From positions 1 through 64,000 of the forward strand of contig JAVHLL010000008.1 in NCBI GenBank assembly GCA_031082155.1: a DNA stretch of 64,000 bases, written 5' to 3'. The translations under genes and the position numbers were made by a program. This DNA comes from Thermodesulfovibrionales bacterium. Its GTDB lineage: Bacteria; Nitrospirota; Thermodesulfovibrionia; Thermodesulfovibrionales; SM23-35. The notes below the pieces were generated by a model. It ran no database searches. It was not told where the DNA came from and saw nothing but the letters and a program-made list of their open reading frames with translations. This document shows positions 19,053 to 25,980 of the stretch, one piece after another (position 1 is the first letter of the stretch; every line of letters starts with the position of its first letter).

Positions 19053-19649
19053 CTATCTTAACCCGGCGAGTGTTCTGAAAATATCGGACGACTGCTTTTC
19101 TATCTCTTCATGGAGGCTTTTGCTGCAAGCGTCCATGGTCAGAATAGCAGGGAAATCCACGACATCGAGTAACCACATTGCCTCGGTCATACCAAACTCT
19201 TCAAGTTTCCATACATCTATGACTTTTTTTATCCTTTTCGAGAGATATACCGCAGCGCCGCCGATTGCCTGAAAATAGACACAACCGTGGGCTTTCATCG
19301 CTTCCAGGGTTGCGCTGCCCATTCCACCCTTTCCCATAACGCCCCTCAGACCGTATGCTGAGATTACCTGCGACTCGTACATCTCAAGACGCATGCTCGT
19401 TGTCGGTCCTCCTGCAACGCATTCAAATCCACCCGCTGTTTTCTTCATGATAGGGCCACAGTGATACAGGACTGTTCCCTTGAGGTTAAAAGGGACCTCT
19501 TGTCTCGCCTTTGTATCGCTGCACAATAATTTATGGATTTTATCCCTTCCTGTTACAATCTTCCCGTTTAAAAAAACTATGTCTCCAACACGCAGGGAAA
19601 GGACATCCCGTTCGGTCATCGGTAGTTGTATGTGCTTTTTCTCCTGCAT
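19053..19649 (-). CDS. fumarate hydratase class I, beta subunit (C-terminal domain)
   Basis: The second half of the two-subunit Fe-S hydro-lyase. RLEMYESQVISAYGLRGVMGKGGMG and CVYFQAIGGAAVYLS are typical of the FumA C-terminal domain. ATG at 19649 (MQEKKHIQLPMTERD) is preferred, because the track's extension translates a short intergenic repeat. Together with the alpha subunit it interconverts fumarate and malate; L-tartrate dehydratase is a related alternative that sequence alone does not exclude. Confidence 0.88.
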   Translation of the reverse strand: MQEKKHIQLPMTERDVLSLRVGDIVFLNGKIVTGRDKIHKLLCSDTKARQEVPFNLKGTVLYHCGPIMKKTAGGFECVAGGPTTSMRLEMYESQVISAYGLRGVMGKGGMGSATLEAMKAHGCVYFQAIGGAAVYLSKRIKKVIDVWKLEEFGMTEAMWLLDVVDFPAILTMDACSKSLHEEIEKQSSDIFRTLAGLR

Positions 19650-19685
19650 TGTCAATTGTGAATTGTAAATTGTGAATTGTGAAAT
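19650..19685. repeat. short AATTGTGAATTGTAAATTG repeat
   Basis: A low-complexity tract built from AATTGTGA/AATTGTAA units lies exactly between the fumarase beta start and the alpha stop. The last ten or so residues of the alpha subunit (FHNSQFTIHN) are encoded by it. Confidence 0.8.
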
Positions 19686-20530
19686 GAAAAAACGAGTCTT
19701 GCCCTTCTGTCCGCCCAGCACATGAACGATACGTCGACAAAATACGATGCCGGATGCCTGTGGTTCACGCCTATCTTCACCGCAAGAGCGGTCGTCTTGC
19801 CGCCAAGGCCCATGGGACCGATACCCAGCTGGTTGATGTCATGCACTATCCTCTTTTCCCGCGTGGAGAGCACAACACTCCCGGCAGTATCGTCGAGATG
19901 TCGCAGGAACTGCGCCTTTGCGCTCATGGTCACCTGGTCCTTTGAGGCGCCAATCCCGACACCAATTATGTAGGGAGGGCAGCCCTTTCCCTGTGCCCTG
20001 ACTACAGCGTCAAGCACGCATTTTCTCACTCCTTCCAGATCGCGTTCCGCCTTGAGCCCCGCGTCCGGAAGTTTGTATAGCTGACCGATATTTTCACTTC
20101 CAGCGCCTTTCAGGATAAGATCCATGACCAGTTTTTCCCCTCCTGTCTCTTCGAAATACAGAATCGGGAAATTGATGCCGGTATTCTCTCCTGAGTTCTT
20201 CTCGGTGAGAACATCCACGGCATTCGGCCGCAGTGGTACTCTCCGTGTAGCGGCGCGGGTTGCGCTGATGATCTCCTGTCTGATCTTACGGTGACTTTGC
20301 CCAACAGGTATTTTTACAAAAAATACAGGGACCCCGGTATCCTGGCAGAGTGGTCTCCCGGTTTCCCTGGCAAGGGACGTGTTTTCGAGAACTACCGAAA
20401 GCACCGCCCGTGCACTGGAGTTTTTTTTCTCTTTTTCGAGGGAACGACGCAATCCCTCTTCTATATCCTGAGGCAGGGATGTGGCTGCTTTTCTATAAAG
20501 TTCAACAATCGCATTTCTCAATTCACGCAT
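19652..20530 (-). CDS. fumarate hydratase class I, alpha subunit
   Basis: A 292-aa N-terminal half of the [4Fe-4S] fumarase. The three cluster-ligand cysteines are visible in GRPLCQDTG, GKGCPPYI and SFMCWADRR. GAGSENIGQLYKL, GVGIGASKDQV and GPMGLGGKTTAL are family hallmarks. The C-terminus runs into a short AT-rich repeat, so the final ten residues look acquired and unlike normal family ends. It is coupled to the beta subunit downstream. The enzyme serves the TCA cycle or its reductive branch and is oxygen-sensitive. Confidence 0.93.
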   Translation of the reverse strand: MRELRNAIVELYRKAATSLPQDIEEGLRRSLEKEKKNSSARAVLSVVLENTSLARETGRPLCQDTGVPVFFVKIPVGQSHRKIRQEIISATRAATRRVPLRPNAVDVLTEKNSGENTGINFPILYFEETGGEKLVMDLILKGAGSENIGQLYKLPDAGLKAERDLEGVRKCVLDAVVRAQGKGCPPYIIGVGIGASKDQVTMSAKAQFLRHLDDTAGSVVLSTREKRIVHDINQLGIGPMGLGGKTTALAVKIGVNHRHPASYFVDVSFMCWADRRARLVFSFHNSQFTIHN

Positions 20531-20577
20531 GGTCTATTATCTCAAAATCTACCGCCAAAGGGAAGCACGGCATGATG

Positions 20578-21276
20578 TCATGAAAATATTTTGAATAAAA
20601 GGAAAGTAACCGATGCGCCCATGAGGCTTCCGAGGACAACCTCCCATATGGTGTGGGCCTTTGCGACAATCCTGCTCTGTGCTATGAGCACCGCGATAAC
20701 AAAAGACAGTAACGATGCGGTGAAATGCTCCGTCATATAGGTTGTTGCGACCCAAGCTGCAAATGCGAGTGCTGCATGGCCGCTCGGCATCCCACCCCGG
20801 AGGGGAAGGCCTTTTCCGAGATATACTTTGGTGATCAAAACAAGAATAACTACCAGAATAAACGCTATGAGGGCAATTTCTTCGTTTGAATGTTTTGCAA
20901 CAGTTACTCCTGTGTGGAATGAACCTTTCAGATAGGGGAACAGGATGATATAGCCGATGACCGCAACACCAAAAGCAGTTATGAGTACCGCACCTGCTGC
21001 GATATCCTTTGCGATACGGGCCTTCTCGGTTTTTTCAGGTGAGACGATGTCCACAATTACTTCCAGAGCAGTATTGAACATTTCCGCAAGAAGCACTGCG
21101 ATCACGGAGAGGGCGATGATCAGAAATTCTGTCCGCGAAACTCCCAGGACAAAACTCAACAGAAGAATAAAAGCAGCGGTAAAAAAATGATACCTGAGGT
21201 GCCGCTGTGTCTTCGCAGCCTGGAGTATCCCTTCAATCGCACAATTGGCACTCCTCAGCCATTGCCTGAACGGCAT
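20578..21276 (-). CDS. diacylglycerol/undecaprenol kinase fused to PAP2-type phosphatase
   Basis: A 232-aa membrane protein. Residues 1-120 form a DgkA-type kinase (AEMFNTALEVIVD...RIAKDIAAGAV), which phosphorylates undecaprenol or diacylglycerol. Residues about 130-232 form a PAP2-like phosphatase with GGMPSGH and SRIVAKAHTIWE; the last motif has Glu where PAP2 enzymes usually have Asp, and the first KxxxxxxRP motif is degenerate. The two activities are opposite (lipid phosphorylation and dephosphorylation), suggesting undecaprenyl-phosphate homeostasis. It lies 6 bp downstream of the aminotransferase-like gene. Confidence 0.87.
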   Translation of the reverse strand: MPFRQWLRSANCAIEGILQAAKTQRHLRYHFFTAAFILLLSFVLGVSRTEFLIIALSVIAVLLAEMFNTALEVIVDIVSPEKTEKARIAKDIAAGAVLITAFGVAVIGYIILFPYLKGSFHTGVTVAKHSNEEIALIAFILVVILVLITKVYLGKGLPLRGGMPSGHAALAFAAWVATTYMTEHFTASLLSFVIAVLIAQSRIVAKAHTIWEVVLGSLMGASVTFLLFKIFS

Positions 21277-21282
21277 AGCGTC

Positions 21283-22467
21283 CTATCCTTCCTTGCCTGT
21301 GAGTTTCGTCAGTTCTCTACTCAGCACTGCATTCTCTTTATGCGACTTTACGGCGATACGGAGGTAGGTATCGTCGAGTCCACGGAAACCGGAGCAATCT
21401 CCAACCAGAATGCCTTTTGTTTTTAACCGGGACAGAATCTTCTGCGCGTCATCCATTTTGATAAGATAGAAATTCGCATCTGAGGGGAAATATTCTATCC
21501 CAAGTTTAGTGAACTTTTTTTCGAGGAATCTCTTTTCGTTCTGAACAAGAGCGTATGTTTCGTTCAGGTATGCCCTGTCTTTCAGGGCAATCGCAGCAGC
21601 TCTCTGCGCAAGGGAATTGATTGTCCATGGCTCCCTGTATTTTTCCATCTCCCGTACAAGTTCTCGCGCGCACACTCCATACCCTATCCTGAGACCTGCA
21701 AGTGCATGGAAATACGTCATAGTCCTCAAGAGAATGAGATAGGGATTCTCTGCGCCATCTGCAAGAACCGATTCACCCGGACAGAAATCCATAAAAGCCT
21801 CATCAAGTACAAGATAACATTTGTTCTCTTTTGCCGTTTCTGCGATCTTCCTCAACTCGTCTTTCCTAATCACCCTTCCTGTGGGACTGTTCGGATTACA
21901 AAGAAATGCCATACAGACAGACTGCGAAGAGCACTGTGCATGGGGTGGAGAGACAGCCATATTTTTTATCGCCTGGATATATGTCTTTGCAGAGATACGG
22001 AAACCATCTGCTTTTTCCAGCTGATAATAGGCAAAAACAGCGCCTTCACCCTCATCGATCTTCTGTATCCTGGAAACAGCTTTTTCATATCCCTGATGTG
22101 TCGGCGCCGGAAGAAGTATTCTCCGCGGTCTTAATACCCTTACGAGAAGATGGAGAAGTTCTGAACTTCCGTTCCCGCACAAAATCCTTTCAGGATCAAT
22201 GCCATGATACTGTGACAATCTTTTTCTTAATCGCTTCGCGTCAGGGTCCGGATATATATTCAGATATTTCAGATGTTGCCGGAGTTCCGCCTTAATCCTC
22301 TTCGAGACTCCGAGAGGGTTAACCGGGAGACTAAAATCCATGATTTTTCTCTCCTGCATATGCAATTCCTCAGCAGCACGGTAAATGTTTTCCTCTTTTC
22401 CCGGGAGTGCACAGTGTGCGCTTCTTTCTTCTTCCCTGTTATGCGATGATATCATAGTTATACACAT
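21283..22467 (-). CDS. class I/II aminotransferase-like protein lacking the PLP lysine (HisC/CobD-related)
   Basis: A 394-aa fold-type I aminotransferase related to histidinol-phosphate aminotransferase and threonine-phosphate decarboxylase. GNGSSELLHLL, FLCNPNSPTG, LVLDEAFMDF and ALAGLRIGYG are in the expected order. The Schiff-base lysine expected in [ST]-K-x-[FY]-x-x-x-GLR is Tyr (RTMTYFHALAGLR, codon TAT). The change needs two base substitutions, so a sequencing slip is unlikely. The start is uncertain; the first 40 residues are a poorly conserved extension. It may be a pseudoenzyme or have a changed chemistry. Confidence 0.85.
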   Translation of the reverse strand: MCITMISSHNREEERSAHCALPGKEENIYRAAEELHMQERKIMDFSLPVNPLGVSKRIKAELRQHLKYLNIYPDPDAKRLRKRLSQYHGIDPERILCGNGSSELLHLLVRVLRPRRILLPAPTHQGYEKAVSRIQKIDEGEGAVFAYYQLEKADGFRISAKTYIQAIKNMAVSPPHAQCSSQSVCMAFLCNPNSPTGRVIRKDELRKIAETAKENKCYLVLDEAFMDFCPGESVLADGAENPYLILLRTMTYFHALAGLRIGYGVCARELVREMEKYREPWTINSLAQRAAAIALKDRAYLNETYALVQNEKRFLEKKFTKLGIEYFPSDANFYLIKMDDAQKILSRLKTKGILVGDCSGFRGLDDTYLRIAVKSHKENAVLSRELTKLTGKEG

Positions 22468-22553
22468 TCCTCTCTTCTGACATACTTATCATTGTACTAT
22501 ACACAATATGCTCTTCACCAATAAGACGTCCTCCGTGATACACTATTGCTACG

Positions 22554-23216
22554 ATGAGAGCGCGCAATCCGCTACACCATGCCGAACCTTTGAAAAATAT
22601 TTATCGCAGGAAAAAGCAGGATATTGCTGCGCGGTTAGCAGAGTTCGGAGAAATATGGAATACGGGCTCTGACCAGAATATCTTCTGTGAACTCGCATTT
22701 TGTATCCTCACCCCTCAGTCAAAAGCAAAAGCCTGCTGGGCATCCATAACCAGACTCTCCCGTGAGGACCTTCTCTTCAGGGGAACGCCTGATCAGATCA
22801 AGAGGGACCTCCATGGTGTGAGATTCCATAACAAAAAGGCTGAATATCTTGTGAACGCACGCGACCTTTTTTTGCGCGACGGGACAGGATCAGTGAAGCA
22901 GGTGATTAGGGCCTTCTCAGATATACTTGCCTGCAGGGACTGGCTGGTGAAAAATATTAAAGGTTTCGGGTATAAGGAGGCGAGTCACTTCCTGAGAAAT
23001 ATCGGATTGGGCAGGGAGCTTGCAATCCTTGACCGGCATATCCTCAGGAATCTTCTGAAACTCGGGGTAATAGAGAATATCCCGGAATCAATAAGCAGGG
23101 CACGCTATTTTCAGATAGAAAGAGCAATGCAGGTATTTGCAAAAGAAATCCGGATTCCAGTCTCTCACCTTGACCTTCTGCTCTGGTATAAGGAGACAGG
23201 GGAGATTTTCAAATGA
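22554..23216 (+). CDS. ogg: N-glycosylase/DNA lyase, Ogg2 type (8-oxoguanine repair)
   Basis: A 220-aa HhH-GPD base-excision enzyme. LAFCILTPQSKAKACW resembles the N-terminal region of archaeal/bacterial Ogg2; the helix-hairpin-helix (IKGFGYKEASHFLRNIG) carries the catalytic Lys, and ILDRHI the catalytic Asp. There is no Fe-S cysteine cluster, as expected for Ogg2. It removes 8-oxoguanine and cleaves the abasic site. It is divergent from the aminotransferase gene and convergent with the hydrogenase genes. Confidence 0.88.
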   Translation: MRARNPLHHAEPLKNIYRRKKQDIAARLAEFGEIWNTGSDQNIFCELAFCILTPQSKAKACWASITRLSREDLLFRGTPDQIKRDLHGVRFHNKKAEYLVNARDLFLRDGTGSVKQVIRAFSDILACRDWLVKNIKGFGYKEASHFLRNIGLGRELAILDRHILRNLLKLGVIENIPESISRARYFQIERAMQVFAKEIRIPVSHLDLLLWYKETGEIFK

Positions 23217-23220
23217 TTCC

Positions 23221-23255
23221 CCTCTCCCTCCCCCGAAAGCAGGAAAAGGGAGAGG
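23221..23255. terminator. hairpin between convergent ogg and hydrogenase large-subunit genes
   Basis: CCTCTCCCT pairs perfectly with AGGGAGAGG across a 17-nt loop. No T-tract follows, so terminator function is uncertain, but it is the only structure in the 58-bp gap. Confidence 0.4.
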
Positions 23256-23274
23256 AGAATGCTTATCATAAATA

Positions 23275-24714
23275 CTAAAGCGGGCAGGATTCAGAAACAA
23301 CCCACTGTGTGCCTTCGTTCAGAGAAACTACATGCACTGCGCATGAGAGGCAGGGATCGAAGGAATGAATTACCCGCATCACCTCAACGGGTTCATTGAC
23401 ATTTTCGACCGGAGTTCCGATAAGGGCCTGCTCTATCGGACCTAACATCCCGGTTTTATCGCGCGGAGACGCATTCCAGCATGTAGGGGTAATAATCTGA
23501 TAGCGGGAAAGTTTGCCGCCGTTGATTTCCACCCAATGCCCTAATGCACCTCTCGGAGCCTCGGTAAGACCGGTGGCCTCTGCGACAGGAGGAATAGAGA
23601 ACTGATTGAAGACCGGCTTGCCGACCACTATCTGGTTCACCCAGGTCTGCATTGCCGTTGCAACTTTCTTCGTTTCATAGGCCCTCGCCCTGTGCCTGTC
23701 GAGCGCAGATATGCCACGTCGGTAGTCGCCGTTTACCCACATCCTGGCGAGAGGGCCGACCTCAACTGCATTCCCCAGGTATCTCGGCGCCTTCAACCAG
23801 GAATATGCACCGGTCTTGGGATACTGGGCCGTGGTTACACCAGCATCAGGATTAAGACCGTCCGTACCGTCGGCATACCATGAATATTTCACATGTTCGC
23901 TTATATAGCTCACATCCACAGGCTGAATGGATGGAGAGCCATTCATTGCCATGCCTCTTTTCAGAAGCCTGGTTTTTCCTGCAGCATCGAGATCAAATAC
24001 ACCATACGCAAGCAGGTTCTTCGGTCCTGTTCCAATCTGATAGTAGTCGCTGTAGAGTGCGGCTATCTTCTCAATATCAGGTAGATACACAGTGTTGATG
24101 AAGTTGATAATCTCGCTGAGATATGTCTTGAATTTGCTGATTTGCGCAGATGAGGGAACTTCTGTGAAGCCTCCGGGAAGATAGGTAGGCGGATGGGGCA
24201 TGCGGCCGCCGAAGATGGCGCCCATTTCATGAGCCTTTCTTCTGATGTCCAGAGCCTTCAGATAATTGTTCACAAGCGTTGTGGTAGCGCCTGCATCGAA
24301 CCTCCTGTCCGTTGCCCAGCTGGGCTGCCAGGGCGGCATGTTCGGCCCCTTCACAAAGTCGGGAAGTGTAAGGTGATAGAAGTGAAGTACGTGAGACTGG
24401 ATATAGTTGGATCCGAGCACCAGGTTTCTCATAATTCTGGCGTTGTCCGGCACCCCGACCCCGAATGCCTTGTCAAGGGCCATAACCGCAGCCAGGCTGT
24501 GTGAGACAGGACAGACTCCGCAGATTCTCTGCGTCACATGCTGCGAATCAAGCGGATGCCGCCCGACAAGGAGTTTTTCAAATCCCCGGTAGAGTGTGCC
24601 CGAAACTTTTGCGTCTATTACCTGCTGACTGCCCCCTTTGAGGTCCACAGAGACCTCGACCTTCAGGTGGCCTTCCAGTCTGGTTACAGGGTCTATTACA
24701 ATTTTATTCGCCAT
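23275..24714 (-). CDS. hyaB: [NiFe] hydrogenase large subunit (group 1, periplasmic)
   Basis: A 479-aa catalytic subunit. The two nickel-binding CxxC pairs are present: RICGVCPVSH (N-terminal) and DPCLSCAVH (C-terminal). After the last His is a ~16-residue tail (VVSLNEG...) expected to be removed by a maturation endopeptidase. The start ATG follows AAGGAGG. It is the second gene of a small-large pair with a 14-bp gap. No cytochrome b subunit or hyp/maturation genes are next to it, so these must be elsewhere. It oxidises H2 or links to a periplasmic cytochrome c pool. Confidence 0.95.
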   Translation of the reverse strand: MANKIVIDPVTRLEGHLKVEVSVDLKGGSQQVIDAKVSGTLYRGFEKLLVGRHPLDSQHVTQRICGVCPVSHSLAAVMALDKAFGVGVPDNARIMRNLVLGSNYIQSHVLHFYHLTLPDFVKGPNMPPWQPSWATDRRFDAGATTTLVNNYLKALDIRRKAHEMGAIFGGRMPHPPTYLPGGFTEVPSSAQISKFKTYLSEIINFINTVYLPDIEKIAALYSDYYQIGTGPKNLLAYGVFDLDAAGKTRLLKRGMAMNGSPSIQPVDVSYISEHVKYSWYADGTDGLNPDAGVTTAQYPKTGAYSWLKAPRYLGNAVEVGPLARMWVNGDYRRGISALDRHRARAYETKKVATAMQTWVNQIVVGKPVFNQFSIPPVAEATGLTEAPRGALGHWVEINGGKLSRYQIITPTCWNASPRDKTGMLGPIEQALIGTPVENVNEPVEVMRVIHSFDPCLSCAVHVVSLNEGTQWVVSESCPL

Positions 24715-24728
24715 TGCAATCCTCCTTG

Positions 24729-25643
24729 TTAATCATCATTTTCGCTACCCGATCCTTCTCCCACCTTCATGAGCGGAGTTCTGGGGAAGTCCGGGCTTGT
24801 ACATCCGATACACGGCACATTCGCATCAATACACCAGCTGATTTTATTGTTCCATTTTACTGCAGGACAATTTGCTCTCGTCTGCGGGCCTCTGCACCCC
24901 AGCTCTTTGAGGCAGCCTCCTTCCACTCCGTAATTCTTTCTTTCATCAGTCCCTTTGCGTGGACACATATCATGCACCGATTTGCCGAAGAGAGCGGCAG
25001 GTCTGCCGCTGGAATCAAGAGAGAACGGCTTGTTCAAAAGTAGTTGAACTACAGCCCATACAAACCAATCCGGATGGGGCGGACAGCCTGCGATATTAAT
25101 CGTTGTCTTGCCAGTGACTGCCGCTACGCTCTTTACCCCTGTCTCATTGGGATATGCCGCCGGGACACCCCCGTAAGCGGAGCAGTTTCCTATACAGATG
25201 ATTTTCGATGCCTTTGAAGCGAGTCTTTTTACTGCATCCTGGAACGTAACATCCTTTCCATTGTACGTCCATGCGATACAGGCGCCTCCGCCGAATGCTG
25301 TCGGCACCCCGCCCTCAACGACAAGGATATAGCCGCCACTGACCGCAGCCTTTTCAGCGATAGCAGCAGCGTCCTGTCCCGCAGTCGCCATAAGAGAAGG
25401 ATGATAGGTAAGATTGATTTTGTTCACGAGAATATCTGCTGCTGATGTGGGAGAGGTAGTCGAAATATAGTTGAGGAATGAGACAGAACATCCTGTGCAG
25501 GAACTTCCCACCAGCCAGAGAACCTGTGGACCCGATGTGCTTGCAAGCAATTCACCCAGCTTCATCAGGTCCGTACCGGTTAGCCCGAGGGCAGCGGCTG
25601 AGATGCCGCAGTACCTCAGAAAGTCACGCCGTGATATATGCAT
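24729..25643 (-). CDS. hyaA: [NiFe] hydrogenase small subunit, Tat-exported
   Basis: About 304 aa carrying the electron-transfer Fe-S clusters. A Tat signal SRRDFLRYCGISAAALG opens the protein; WLVGSSCTGCSVSFLNY begins the proximal-cluster site, and GCLKELGCRGPQTRANC and CIDANVPCIGC supply distal and medial ligands. No C-terminal membrane anchor is seen (the protein ends SGSENDD), so the enzyme is probably soluble in the periplasm. ATG at 25643 follows AAGGAGGA, seven bases away; the track start at 25694 adds a non-conserved leader. The large subunit has no signal and would be co-exported with it. Confidence 0.94.
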   Translation of the reverse strand: MHISRRDFLRYCGISAAALGLTGTDLMKLGELLASTSGPQVLWLVGSSCTGCSVSFLNYISTTSPTSAADILVNKINLTYHPSLMATAGQDAAAIAEKAAVSGGYILVVEGGVPTAFGGGACIAWTYNGKDVTFQDAVKRLASKASKIICIGNCSAYGGVPAAYPNETGVKSVAAVTGKTTINIAGCPPHPDWFVWAVVQLLLNKPFSLDSSGRPAALFGKSVHDMCPRKGTDERKNYGVEGGCLKELGCRGPQTRANCPAVKWNNKISWCIDANVPCIGCTSPDFPRTPLMKVGEGSGSENDD

Positions 25644-25744
25644 TGTGTTCCTCCTTTTCTGCCTCACCAAAGATTGTTCGCACATGAGAGGCATTATTTA
25701 TAATTGTTTGTAATTATATTATTTATAAATTATTTATTATTTTA

Positions 25745-25760
25745 TGTGATTAATATCACA
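25745..25760. promoter_or_regulatory. CRP/FNR-family binding site upstream of hydrogenase operon
   Basis: TGTGATTAATATCACA is a perfect TGTGA-N6-TCACA inverted repeat of the CRP/FNR-type consensus, about 100 bp upstream of the hydrogenase small-subunit start in an AT-rich gap. A regulator sensing oxygen, cAMP or nitrosative stress could activate transcription. The rest of the 337-bp gap (25644-25980) has no gene; it includes TATTATGAATT repeated twice at about 25900-25930. Confidence 0.6.
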
Positions 25761-25980
25761 GAGACCGAAATTCCGACAGTCCCTAACAATGCAATTGAAG
25801 AAGGGATACGACTCACTGCTGAAGCAGAGCAAACTGCCTTTCGGCAGAATCAAAGTTTATTTTGAACTACAGAATTAAGGATAAATAAAAATTGTGGGGA
25901 TATTATGAATTTATTATGAATTTATTATGCAATATATAAATATTATGTCTGAAGCTTGGTGAGGTGAGCAATTTGAACAC

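Noticed and set aside
18953-19078. 41-aa ORF MDRIVAQIRIPREVDEE... between two minus-strand genes
   Set aside because: It has no SD, no known family, and partly overlaps the fumarase 3' end; reading as chance.
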